This document shows, piece by piece, positions 35,654-48,715 of a DNA stretch of 64,000 nucleotides. Under the pieces are notes generated by a model. The model did not search any database. It worked only from the letters and a program-made list of their open reading frames with translations, and was not told where the DNA came from. Source of the stretch: Absidia repens (Eukaryota; Mucoromycota; Mucoromycetes; Mucorales; Cunninghamellaceae); NCBI GenBank assembly GCA_002105175.1, contig MCGE01000003.1, positions 558,001 through 622,000 of the forward strand, given 5' to 3'. Numbering within the stretch: position 1 is the stretch's first letter; each line of letters starts with the position of its first letter. The translations under genes were made by a program, and so were the position numbers.

Positions 35654-36825
35654 TCACAAACCACCTCTTTCCCTTTGTTCTTGAGCCATCTTTCTAAAGA
35701 GTGCCATAGTTTCATTTTCCTTTGCCTTGTAATCCGCTAATTTATCTTTGATGGGTGCCAAGCGTTGTTTCTTTTGTTCTTCAAAGCGTGCTTGGCGTCT
35801 TTCCTTGTTGCGCTGTTCAATCGCCAATCTTGCTTTATAGTCATCATCACCACCACCACCACCATATATATCATGATCATTGAGTTCCACATCAGGGCTC
35901 CGTTCACGCCGTCGCATAGCATTAGTCGCCCGTTTCTCTGCCAGCTTTGCTTCTCTCCCATCCAATTTCGGTACCGTCTCGTTAATGTAATCATTGGTGC
36001 GTCGTTTTTGTGCTCGATATTCAGATTTGCGTTCCAGTCGATCCTTTTCCCTTTGTTCTTCCCAATCTATATATATCATAAAACGTATGAACATCGTGAA
36101 AAATGATAAAATTGGTGAAATATGATTTTACTTGCCAACTTGATCACCTCTAGTTGAGGAAGAGGAGGAAGCGGATGGAGGTAAACTAGGTCCTACATTG
36201 GCCCTTCGTCGATGTGATGCTGACGCTGACGCTGATGATGATCCCGATGATCCTCCTCGACCAGTCATAGAATCCACCTTGTCCTTGATATAAGTCAATT
36301 CATCCGAGTTCACGTTTTTCGCAAACGACCATTTGTAGGAAGTGGTATCTGCTGATGAAACGTGTGCGGAGTTGATACCTTTATAATACTTTTCTATGAA
36401 ATCGAAAACAATAGCTATCAGTATAGTAATTTCGCAATTCTCCTTATGCTACTTTAATTCCTTACCATCCAATTCGTATCGGTTCCATGACTTTACAAAC
36501 TTTTTGAAGTAATACCGAGCATCGCTAGAGTCCAATTCATTGAAGTATTTCTTTTTCTTCTCCTTGAGCCAGATACGAAATTCGCTTGCCTTTTCGAAAT
36601 AGTCATCTACAGTGATAGCTATACATGATAATATATCATGGAAATTTGGAATGCGTAAGCTAGAATCCAGAAACTTCAAATCACTTTGCAAATGTTCTTA
36701 CCTTGGATGGTAGATGGAAGTTCGCTTGTTGATTCAGATTTGTTGCTAGTGCTTTTGGATTTCTTCGAATGTCGTTTTTCGTAGTCATCAGAGTCTTCAT
36801 GACGATGGTGTCTTTTTGAGCCCAT
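35654..36825 (-). CDS. Charged nuclear-type protein, conserved eukaryotic family of unknown function
   Basis: Four or more exons. The N terminus is Lys/Arg/Ser-rich (MGSKRHHRHEDSDD, KRHSKKSKS). The conserved core reads TVDDYFEKASEFRIWLKEKK, KYFNELDSSDARYYFKKFVK and SWNRYELD, continuing across an intron as KYYKGINSAHV and SYKWSFAKN. A Ser/Ala linker and a long highly charged coiled coil follow (WEEQREKDRLERKSEYRAQK, KLAEKRATNAMRRRER, LAIEQRNKERRQARFEEQKK, ending REGGL-like RERGGL). A pattern of this kind, FRxWLKE...YF..L...YF.KFV..WN, occurs in a conserved eukaryotic family that I cannot name with confidence. A nuclear or RNA-processing role is inferred from composition only. Confidence 0.75.
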
Positions 36826-37239
36826 GGCCTTTTTTTTTTTTTTAAAAAAAAAGGAATGTTTGCGAGGAAAAAAAAAAATCAGTGTCGCAGAAGATTTTTT
36901 TTCAGTCATGTAATTTAAAACCCAGGGCTATTTGCCCAACGATACTTCTCTCAATTATACATTTACACATCGTCTCTTGAAATTTTTTATCACAGAATGA
37001 TTGCAGCGGTAAAATTGTCACATGCTTTGGCGGTGTGGTCATTAGCCAATTGTCCTGAGGGGTCTTCGCCAACTCTGACTGCGGGTCAAATTATTGCATA
37101 TTCACGTAGGGCATATTTAAAGTGAAGCTGAGGATTTTTTAGTGAACTTGCAGCGATTTTGGGATCTGTTTCTCCACATAAGGTTTTAACCCTACCTAAA
37201 ACTACTCGGGAGAGTAATGGAATCTCAAAAGAATATTTA

Positions 37240-37720
37240 GCTCTAATCTAAAAGCGCGTTTGCAAAAAGGTATCTAATATACTGCACAAGGCGTCAGAGT
37301 GGCTGGAGGGACATTTGTTATTGAAGCACAACAGCGGTCTAAACTAATCGAAAAGGGGAAGGTAGAAAAAAAAGGATCTATTGTACAAGACATGAGGGAC
37401 GTTTATGGGACATTTTTCATAAAATATGTGAAAAAAACATGTTTTATTGAGATATTGATACAAATACGGACAAACTAGCATTAAACTAAGCTAATGAAGG
37501 CTCCCATGGTGCCCTCAGATCCTACATCTAAAATGAAAGGGTTTCCCCATGCATATCGTAATCCCTAATCTGGAAACCCGCAGTAATAACACTAATAAAA
37601 GATCACCATAATTTTATAGATGCTGAATTGTGAAAAAAAAAGAAGAAAAAAATGAAAGAAATCCAGAGTGAACAAATAAATATATACTCACGTGTGCTGA
37701 ATTTGAAATATTTTCTGTGA
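37240..37720 (+). repeat. Dispersed repeat, copy F (extended left arm)
   Basis: The core near 37530-37560 is shared with copies A-H. To its left, about 290 bases align with copy G: AAGCGCGTTTGCAAAAA / AAGTACGATTGCAAAAA, GTATCTAATATA, TGAAGCA, TCTATTG, TTATGGGACATTTTTCAT, then GTTTTATT. Rightwards GTGAATAAA-like purine-rich DNA and TCACGTG are shared too. Confidence 0.8.
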
Positions 37721-38051
37721 TTTCTTGCTGCATGGCAGCTTTAATAACTTCCCTGCTTTTCTTCAATATCCTTTTCCTTTCGATGGAAACAAAACAGAAC
37801 AACGATGCAATTTTGCTTTCCCCTTGGTTCATACCGTATGATTCCTTAAGATACAACAAAATAATAAACGTAGTATAAAAGCGACGCATGACTAGGCAGT
37901 TTTATTTCACGAGTAAAAAAAAACAAGTATGTACAAGTACAAAAATTATGATCTGTGACAAGAGGGAATGAATGTACACAGGATGGAAGAGGTAGGTAAA
38001 ATATTAATAAAAATGAAAATTATATGAGTCTAAGGAAACGGAGGAAGAAAC

Positions 38052-38415
38052 CTAGATATCACAAACAATACTAGCACCTTCACAAGATTCAACGACATCA
38101 GGAACACCCACGATGTTTTCAGGCAACTTGATTCCTTGAAGGTACTTGACGTTTTCGTGTTCACGGTTGATAATGTCAGTCATTTTTTCACCATTGACCT
38201 TTTATTTAAACACAATCATTGGCGAACAGTGGTTTCAAACAAGTCGCCACGACGTTGGGTATTAGTACCAATTAGCTTGGCCACGGTACTGCCCCTAAAA
38301 TGATGAATTAGAAACAGAGATCTTTTCCTTCTTTATTTCCTTCTGTCGTCTGTATAAATAACATATTAACTTACCGGTTTCCAGATACAATAATACTGAC
38401 TGTTTCGAGGAACAT
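38052..38415 (-). pseudogene. Decayed NAD-dependent glycerol-3-phosphate dehydrogenase fragment
   Basis: The translated pieces follow the N terminus of GPD1-type enzymes in order: TVSIIVSGNR, then across an intron GSTVAKLIGTNTQRRGDLFE and TTVR, then [40 protein letters not shown] and GASIV. In the dinucleotide-binding motif GSGNWGS the first Gly is Val and Trp is Arg. After TTVR the frame is shifted and a TAA falls within the expected MWVFEEEV stretch; a TAG follows VCDI at the point where the family continues with VFVIPHQ. The rest of the enzyme is absent. With a frameshift, nonsense codons and lost active-site parts this is best read as a pseudogene. Confidence 0.8.
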
Positions 38416-39702
38416 GATGAGTATATTTATAGAAAATATTACAAATATGAAGAAAAAATGCATTATAAAACTGAAAGTAAAAGAATGAAATACAAATCTG
38501 ACGAGCGGAAATTGAAATCTCTATATGATTCTGACTTAATCGGGAAGTGCCTGAACATACGCAAGGCTGAACATTAAATATATATATATAATCAGTAGTA
38601 TCATGGCATTTCAGAATGACGATTGTACAAATAACGTTGAATCCATTCATCTATTATATGACAATGATAAGTATCCAAGTGAAAGAAGATATCTTATTCC
38701 TTTGATTTTTATGATGTATCATATATATTTTTAAACCGCCATTGATATCACCGATAATCCGTTTCCGCGATAAGAAAAAATAATTACAGAGTCCTTACTT
38801 TATGTCTTATCATTTTAAAGAAACAAAATAACATATATCAATGGTTTTTTTCACCCCTTTTTTCTATTATTATAATTTTTTTTTTCGAGTTATAAAGGAG
38901 TTATTTTTGATCAGAATAGACTGAATCTTCTTAACTTCCTGATATGTAATTCATTTTAGTCCGTCGCTTCGAGGCCTACACCCCACCATTCTATCAATGA
39001 CAGGATGCTCATTGCTAAAACGTGCACTAAAATTTTATTGGGGAATGGAACGGGACAGTCGAAGTAAAAGCTATAGTCTAGTCTCATAGTCGTTTCTTTG
39101 TTGAACTTGATGTCATACTGAATCGGGATGATCGGATGTAAGGGACGGTTCCCTTTTGAAATTATCGAGAGGGTACTTTATATTACACTAAACACGGACA
39201 CTTATCATAATAAAAATCAGTTAAAATAATCTTTAGTTTTATTCCCCTACAATGGATTATTGATAAACGATAAAGAGGTGACATAATCTATAGAGCTTTC
39301 GTCGTTTAGAATATATATGCAGTACAGTATCGAAGAATCTTTTTTAAGTTGCCTGAAAAAATGACAGATAATTTAGTCACCGATTGCTGCCTCACTTTTA
39401 AGCCAAACTATATATATATTTACTGTGATGATCTATTGTATGTACAATTTGAAAGACTGCTTTACTTCCTCATTATGTTATCATATATACTTGCATTGTC
39501 ATTGCACTTTAAAGGTACTACTTTCCATTCTTAGGACTGGCCTTTTCTTCCATTTAATCCGGGATCAAGCCACAGTATGAATGAAAATGGAATCGGCGAA
39601 TGAAAAAGGTTTACGCATTCCCTTTTTTTTTTCTCTCTCTCTCTCTCTCTCTCCTGTTCCTTTTTTAATATATATATTGGTTTGGTGGAGTGACTTTCTA
39701 GT
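38416..39702. other. Gene-free stretch
   Basis: AT-rich DNA between the dehydrogenase remnant and the next gene. A CT-repeat (TCTCTCTCTC) near 39632-39652 lies about 60 bases upstream of the next start codon. No gene is visible. Confidence 0.6.
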
Positions 39703-40284
39703 ATGAACAATCCTTTAAAGCGACATTCCTCCTATGGCGATATTCCTGATCTGAAATACGACAAGAAACGCAAAAAGTTCCTACATAATGAACCGCTGTA
39801 AGTGTCTTTTTCACCACAAACCATTGCGTTCAATGATTCTCATCTTCTCTTATCTAGATCTCCAAATCTAAGGCCATGTGCTGATATCCCGTCGTTATCA
39901 GTATCCCATTTTCCACCAAGTCCTCCTATTATTGCCGATACTCCTACACTATCATCAGCTTGGACACCATCACCATCTTTCCATTCAGCAGCAGATTCAA
40001 TACCAACTTTAAAAAAATTCACTATTACAACTCGCCATCAACAGCAGCAGGAGCAGCAGGAGCATACCACTTCTGACTATGTCAACATTAATCAAATACT
40101 ACATGAAGCACATATACAGCGCCATGGAGTCCCTCCTGCTTCAATTCCGACCGATTCTGATATGATGGATTTTGATGACGTTGACAACAATTACAACAAT
40201 AACGACAATGGTAGCCGCTATGATTATGCAAATACTATTCTACGACATGCCTTTTTGCAGCGACATTCTTCCCCGCCGTCATGA
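39703..40284 (+). CDS. Small protein with a duplicated ILxxAxxQRHxxPP motif
   Basis: I do not recognise the family. Exons 39703-39797 and 39858-40284 join as NEPLSPNLRP and give 173 residues. The protein is Ser/Pro-rich and likely disordered, with a basic patch DKKRKKF near residue 20 and Gln-rich QQQQEQQE. Two copies of one motif stand in the second half: NINQILHEAHIQRHGVPPAS and YANTILRHAFLQRHSSPPS at the C terminus, separated by an acidic/Asn stretch (DFDDVDNNYNNND). A short conserved peptide used twice suggests a docking motif, but nothing shows the partner. AATAAA at 40615-40620 follows. Confidence 0.68.
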
Positions 40285-41449
40285 TCTTTGATATGTATGC
40301 TCCCTCCCCAACATCAGATAGATTTGTTTCTTTCTGTTTTTCTGGTATTCTTTTTATTTTATGTATACCCTTGTCTACTTCCGCACCTTCCCGTACACAT
40401 GATTCTATAGGTTTATCCCTCCTAGTCTGTTTCATCACCATTCTTCCCTTTTAGTTATACATTATTACTTTACACTAGCATCTTTTTCTTTCTTTTTATC
40501 ATTATCGGCCTGCATCATCGTTTATTATTATTTTATTCGTGTTTCACATTCTATTCATGTAGTTACTCTTGTTATATAGACATCATCCCCCCCTTTTTTT
40601 TGACTTTTGTACATAATAAAAACTTCAATTGAATCCTTCCATATTTTTAGTTTGGCAAAAGTATCTATTTGATTAAATGTTGCGATCTATTTATAATCAT
40701 AAAAGTGAAATGAACAAATGCTTAAATACCCTTCAAAGCTATTTAATAAAAGTGTGTCATGATTTATTGTGTCCCCTGCCCCGCCCAAAAAAAAACAACG
40801 GATTTTCTGTCTGAAGGCATTTAAACAGTCGGGGTATGGTTTTTGATGTACCCCAGCAGGAACATAAAATAAAACTTGATTGTTACATTCAACTTCAAAT
40901 GATTCTCTCTACTAGGTGCCCGGTGGCAGGTTACTGAACGAAGTGCTTGATAAAACGAGACAACACTCCGTCGTTTGTATCTTAATATGAGATCGTTCCT
41001 TTTTGTTCAAATGGTTTACCGTTTGGCACGCCATTTTCTTTATTATACTATATACATCAGAAAAAATAAAATATAAAACATAGACTGGATATATATAGTA
41101 TGTTCAGTCTAGTGGAGGTTACGGGGGACGACATGGCATAGGCTGATTAATATGAATGGTGGAACGGCAATAGTGTCACCGACCTACAACCGTCAGCCAG
41201 TCACTTGGTTTCGCAGGGAGGAGGCGCGTTGCCATAGATAGTGAGTGTTTGGTAGGACATTCACAAAATAAGTGCAATAGCCATATTTTTCAATATTAAA
41301 TGGGTCAGAGGATAGTTAATAAAGAAGCCTATTTTATTAAAGTACATTATTGGATACCAAAACTAAAGGAAAGGAGTTCATTGCAACAAGGGAAGAACCT
41401 CATGGAAGAAGAATGAGGGAGACTAGTGTGAAATTTGAAGAATGGTCAA
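40285..41449. other. 3' region and gene-free DNA
   Basis: Contains the AATAAA at 40615-40620 and a less AT-rich patch near 41110-41240 without an ORF of interest. No tRNA or other RNA gene was recognised there. Confidence 0.55.
40615..40620 (+). terminator. Poly(A) signal of the small duplicated-motif gene
   Basis: AATAAA followed by AACTTC, 331 bases after the stop codon. Confidence 0.5.
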
Positions 41450-41965
41450 TGCTAACATAAAAGTACGATTGCAAAAAACGTATCTAATATATTATACGGG
41501 ATAGGGCATGAAAAATATTAAAACGGTATCTTTCATTGAAGCATAGCAATGGTCAATACTAATCTAACGAGGTGATGGTAATAAAAAATAGATCTATTGC
41601 GCAAAACATGAAAGAGACTTATGGGACATTTTTCATGAAGAATGTCAAAGTATATAAGTTTTATTCATATCTGAGACAAACTAACACTATACAAAGCTAA
41701 TGGAGGTCTCAAAGAACTAACTAATGGTGATTCAAAATCCTAGATCTAAAATGAAAGGGTTTCCCCATGCATCTTGTCATCCCTGAATTGAAACGCTTCT
41801 AAGCTAGTTATGACATCGATCTAAATCCACTAGATCCCTGTAGGAACCATAATTGTGAAGAATTAAAGAAAGAAAAAAAAAGAGAAAGAGAGCCGAAAAA
41901 AATAAAATTGGGAGTAAATAAATATTCACGTGGGCGGGATTTGAAATGTTGCTTTTCGGTCACTC
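41450..41965 (+). repeat. Dispersed repeat, copy G (extended left arm)
   Basis: Core near 41749-41785 (AATGAAAGGGTTTCCCCATG, CATCTTGTCATCCCTGAA). The left arm matches copy F. On the right, CACGTGGGCGGGATTTGAAAT parallels CACGTGTGCTGAATTTGAAAT of copy F near 37690-37715. Confidence 0.8.
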
Positions 41966-43124
41966 AGAGATCTGGTTGGTGAAATTATATTTTTGGAGGA
42001 TACAAAGAAGGGGACCTGCCTTTTTTTTTTTTTTTTTTTTTTTACAACAATCAACACCATACAACATCAAGAGCATTGTGATTTTCTTCTCGCAATAGTA
42101 ATTAACATTATTCAGCATCGGCAGCGTAATTGTTCTTTTATCTTGATGTGTTTGCAGACAAGGTGGAACGATTTGGATTAGTTTAGTTAATCCCTGAACT
42201 GTCGAATACAGTAGCTTTTCGCTCAACATACATAGTGTAAATACTTACTTTTCTTAATTGAGGTATGGTAGTTTTACATACTTTATTGTGTGATTGTTCG
42301 GCTACGTTCTGCTCAGAGGATGTGTTGGATGTACGAGTGATATATGATATATGCACTTACAGATTACTGGTTTACTTGTGGTTTTATATTCTATTCTCAT
42401 TTACCATATTTATCTATATTTTATGATATTGTAATAGAAACTATTTTTCAAGCGATACGATATCTGGTCGATTATAATATTAAACGTGCAACTATAATAA
42501 ATCAGGGACTAATGGGAGAGCGGTTAGAAAGCTGGGGTAAATGTTTGACAGAAGCAGAATTTTTCACATGGATATCAAAACCATAATTGGTATGTAGCTG
42601 GAGCTTGAACATGTATGTAGTGTTGAACTTGATAATGATATGATGTGTGATCTAATGTGGACTGTCTTTCCTACTATATATATATATATATATATGAATG
42701 GATTGTTACGTGAAAAATCAGAAGTATGAGTTAGAAGTGTCATCGATCGGCAGAATGAGTTGATATACTGTATGTACCTTTTCTTCTTTTAGGTATATAA
42801 AATAGCACAAGAATTTAATAATTTATCTAATAACACAAAGTTCATATGAATAGCCATTCAATGACAAGCTATTAGTGATACCCGTTCTTCTGTACACCTT
42901 GCAATGTTACCCATTTACTGAAAAACATACAGGTGCCGGAAACTCCGACCGATTTTTGCTACCAAATCAGTTTATTTCTGCTGACTTGATGTCTTTTTCA
43001 CATGGCGAAGGAAACGGGCGGGCCATATTTCCAAAATTCTATATTTTTTTTTTCTTTTTTTTTAAATTACACTACGTTTCTCTGCCTCTTTTTTTTTTTT
43101 TAAAAAAAATATATTTTTGTTCTT
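41966..43124. other. Gene-free stretch upstream of the aldehyde dehydrogenase
   Basis: AT-rich DNA with a (TA)n run near 42677-42694. The open frame at 42344-42586 ends in a protein-like stretch (GLMGERLESWGKCLTEAEFF) but has no partner exons and no family I know. A T/A palindromic tract at 43090-43109 lies just upstream of the next start codon. Confidence 0.55.
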
Positions 43125-45203
<2,079 letters not shown>

Positions 45204-45307
45204 TTTCAGTCTCAGTTTTAGTCTAGTATGTAGTATAGTAGGATTAGTTTTGTATTTTATTTCTTTGTAGTTTTACTTTATATATTTATTTATGATGCCC
45301 CTTTGGA

Positions 45308-45313
45308 AATAAA
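45308..45313 (+). terminator. Poly(A) signal of the aldehyde dehydrogenase gene
   Basis: AATAAA followed by ACAAAAC, about 105 bases after the stop codon. Confidence 0.5.
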
Positions 45314-46066
45314 ACAAAACAAAGCATAGTCAAACATTCAAATTTCCTTATTTTGACCATTCAATCTGATATGATATGAAAACTATGATTTACTTTTTAT
45401 TTGTACTCTTATATTGTATTTCCTTTTTTTTTTTTTAAAAAAAAAAAAGAAAAATTATAGCTCTTGGTTTACAATTTTAATCTGATATGATATGAATCAC
45501 ATAATATATGGTTTTACTATATATGCTTCTATAATGCTCTTCCCTGAAGATAAACATCATGGTGTAATTTTTATTCAATTATATAATCTGATCTGATATG
45601 AAAAAATATGACAACTGTGTGTAATTATTTAAGGGCTTGCTTTTTTGTTTCTCACGGGGAGAAGGGCAGGAAAGGTGAAAATGAAATTAAGATTAAAAGC
45701 TAACTCATGATAGAGTGTAGACAGCGTCAAGGTTTGACAAGGTAGCCACTAAAGGTGTATAAAAAAGGAAACTAATTGAGATTTTAAGGTCACTTCCATT
45801 TTCCCGTTTCTTTTTTTTTCACTACTTGTGATAAACTCTTCTCCCATTTGTCGTTCTTTTGCCTGCCTACGTGTGTGTGTATCTGGATGAGACCAAATTT
45901 TCCCACGCATTTGATTGGCTTTTCTAGTAACTCTCACTGCATGATCTATCAGCGGCGGTTTAAACGGACACCGAAAAAGACAGATAAAAAAAAACTGAGC
46001 ATCTCTCCCCTTTTCACTTTTTTCCCTCTTAACTATTACCTCTTAGCTAAATATCAAAAAATAAAT
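45314..46066. promoter_or_regulatory. Arginase upstream region
   Basis: AT-rich with a T/A palindromic tract near 45424-45449 and three copies of the phrase CTGATATGATATGAA or close variants (about 45367, 45481 and 45591), a dispersed 15-mer that may be regulatory or a decayed tandem. A pyrimidine-rich stretch with CCTCTTAACTATTACC lies shortly before the ATG. Confidence 0.45.
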
Positions 46067-47163
46067 ATGACTCGCAACAACAAGTTCTTATCAAGCAACA
46101 ATGTGTCTATTGTAGGTGCACCTTTCAGTGGTGGTCAACCTCAAGGTGGTGTGGAAAAGGGACCTATTCGTTTGGTTGAGTTTGGTTTAGCTAATCAGTT
46201 AGAAGAAATGGGCTACCAAGTGGATTATGAAGCCAACACTGACTTGGACGCCTTGAAGCCTGCTGAAGATCCCGTTGTCCAAAACCTCAAGAACCCTAAA
46301 TATGTCTCTGCTGTTACTCACAAACTTGCTGGTCAAATTGAAGAACGTGCCAAACAAAACAAATTCGTCCTGACATTGGGTGGTGATCATTCTGTTGCTT
46401 TGGCCACAGTCTCCGGTGTATTTGCCGCTTACCCTGATGCCTGTTTGATTTGGGTCGATGCTCATGCTGTAAGTAAAAAGAGTTCAAATGGTATCTTGTA
46501 TAGTACAAAAATAGTAAATAATTTCAAATGTCATTTGCTCATGTGAATCCCAATAGGATATCAATACTCCGGAATCAAGTGACTCTGGTAACATCCATGG
46601 TTGTCCTTTATCCTTCTTGACTGGGCTTTCTCAAGATCATCCTGACTTTTCTTGGGTCAAGCCTGTGTTACAAACTGGACGATTGGCTTATATTGGTCTT
46701 CGAGATGTGGATGATGGCGAAAAGAAAATCCTCAAGGAAAATAACATCAAGGCTCTATCAATGCATCATGTTGATAAATGGGGCATTGGAAAGTGTGTAG
46801 ATATTTGTTTGGATCATATTAATCCCAATCGTGATCTTCCTATTCATCTCTCATTTGATGTGGATGCTCTGGATCCCACTGTTGCCCCTAGCACTGTAAG
46901 TAAAAAAGAAGGATGGCTTAGTTGGATAGATAGTTCAAAGTGACCTGAATTTTATTTTTATTTTTTAGGGTACTCCCGTTCGTGGTGGGTTGACTTTCCG
47001 TGAAGGTCACTACATCTGTGAAGCGTTAGCGGAAACTGGATTGTTAGTTGCAGCTGATATCATGGAGGTGAACCCAGCTTTGGAATCCGAAGAATCTGTT
47101 TTTAGTACCGTGCAAGTTGGCTGCTCTTTGGCCAGATGCTGTCTCGGTGAATCTCTTTTGTAG
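46067..47163 (+). CDS. CAR1: Arginase
   Basis: Hydrolyses arginine to ornithine and urea; a binuclear-manganese cytosolic enzyme of nitrogen metabolism. Three exons (46067-46468, 46557-46895, 46969-47163) give 311 residues, the normal length. Metal-ligand motifs are complete: [15 protein letters not shown] (split by intron 1 between DAHA and D) with DINTP after it, and SFDVDALDP. The substrate region N(I)HGCPLSFL and the C-terminal [25 protein letters not shown] follow. The ATG at 46067 matches the family start ([20 protein letters not shown]); the in-frame extension upstream is leader. AATAAA at 47272-47277. Confidence 0.96.
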
Positions 47164-47271
47164 ATGAAATATAGCGAATTCCCTTCCGCCCTCCCACCGC
47201 CTTCTTCCCCTTTGACATAGATCCTCATCAATAGTAATAGTATATTTAGTATTATACCTCAATCGACATTG

Positions 47272-47277
47272 AATAAA
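47272..47277 (+). terminator. Poly(A) signal of the arginase gene
   Basis: AATAAA in the context GAATAAAAACC, about 110 bases after the stop codon. Confidence 0.6.
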
Positions 47278-47514
47278 AACCCTCATTTGTGTAATTGACT
47301 CCAACCTTTTATTTTTTCTTAGTTACTGATTGCTGACCAAGAATAGTACTCGGAAGCGGCATTTGAAATGCACAATTGGTGTGCTGATTGAAAAAAAGTC
47401 TCATGAATAATGCGCTCTTTTCACCGAGTTTATTTTTTTTTTTTTTTTTTTTTTTTGTTTAAATCTTCTCATTTGCCCACAAGCGAATCGTCTTGTATTT
47501 TTATTACAGATAGT

Positions 47515-47567
47515 ATGATTATCAAGCCTGTTCCCTGCCTTCAAGACAAGTAAGTTCCTACTATTAC

Positions 47568-47604
<37 letters not shown>

Positions 47605-48715
47605 CGCAAACTGATCATACTTTTCTTTCTTCAGTTACTCCTATATTCTATTAGATGAAAAGTCAAAGCTAGGCAAGTACATGCGACACTGATACTCGTG
47701 TATTATGGAACTAACCCTCTCATTGTATCTATAATAGCCGCTGTTGTCGATCCTGTAGAGCCAAGTAACATCTTGATTGCTCTTGAGGAATATCCTGACT
47801 ATCGACTCACTACGTAAGTAAGATGCAGCCCACTATTTGGATACCTATTCAGTGACTGACCGACTGCTTCTTTTTTTCTCTTCTCTCTGTTTTTTGTACT
47901 GACTAGAGTGTTGACAACACATCATCACTGGGATCATGCTGGCGGGAACAATGAACTAAAGAAGCAACGACCAGGGCTAACTGTTTATGGCGGGTCAAAG
48001 GAAGTAGAGGGTGTTACTAGTGTGATCGATATCGAACAACCACTTGAACTAGGTAGTTTACGAATCCAGCCCTATCTAACCAGAGGACACACCATGGATC
48101 ATGTATGTTACTATGTGCAACAACAACAACAACAACAAGACGACAATCAACAGCAACAGCAACAACAATCTGGGGCGGTGTTTACAGGGGATTGCCTATT
48201 CTCATCTGGCTGTGGTCGATTTTTTGAAGGCACGCCAACGGATATGGACAATGCATTGACGAAACTGAAACACTTGCCGGAAAACACAGATATCTACTTT
48301 GGTCATGAATATACCGCGGCCAACTGTAAATTTGCACTGACGGTGGAACCTGATAATACTCACTTACAACAAAAATTGGAATGGGCGCGCTCTGCTGGTT
48401 GTACCACACCATCAACTGTTTTAAATGAATCATTGACGGTAAGGGCGAAAAAGAAATAGAGGTGTTGAGCGTGGAGGACGGTTAGACATGGAGAGGAGGC
48501 CGAGTGGGTGGGGTTGACAACAAGAAGAATGAGGATTGATTTTTTATTTTATTTTATTTTTTATTATATATTATGTATCATGATTCAAGAACCCCTTCCT
48601 ACGTGTCCAAGAGCCAACTGTACGCCAAGCGGTGGTGAAGAGTGGTGAAAATGCATCAAGTCTTTCTGATATCGATGTTCTAGGTCGCCTACGCCAATTG
48701 AAGGATACTTACTAG
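47515..48715 (+). CDS. GLO2: Glyoxalase II (hydroxyacylglutathione hydrolase)
   Basis: Metallo-beta-lactamase-fold enzyme hydrolysing S-lactoylglutathione in methylglyoxal detoxification. Exons 47515-47549, 47635-47672, 47738-47813, 47907-48438 and 48590-48715 sum to 268 residues. Motifs: the metal box THHHWDHAGG, GHTMDHVCYY, FTGDCLFSSGCGRFFEGT and the third His in YFGHEYTAANCKFAL, then the terminal NPFLRVQEPTVRQAV. Intron 2 keeps frame only with the donor AG|GCAAGT, a GC-AG intron. A Gln-rich insert (seven Gln, DDN, seven Gln) sits between the HVCYYV strand and GAVFTGD, a place where relatives have a short turn. There is no signal peptide; cytosolic form expected. Confidence 0.95.

Noticed and set aside
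41100..41250. Patch of higher GC that looked like an RNA gene
   Set aside because: No consistent long stem or known consensus could be drawn, and there is no second copy in the window.
42344..42586. Open frame with a protein-like tail GLMGERLESWGKCLTEAEFF
   Set aside because: The first part is AT-driven, there are no partner exons, and no family was recognised. It is left as intergenic.
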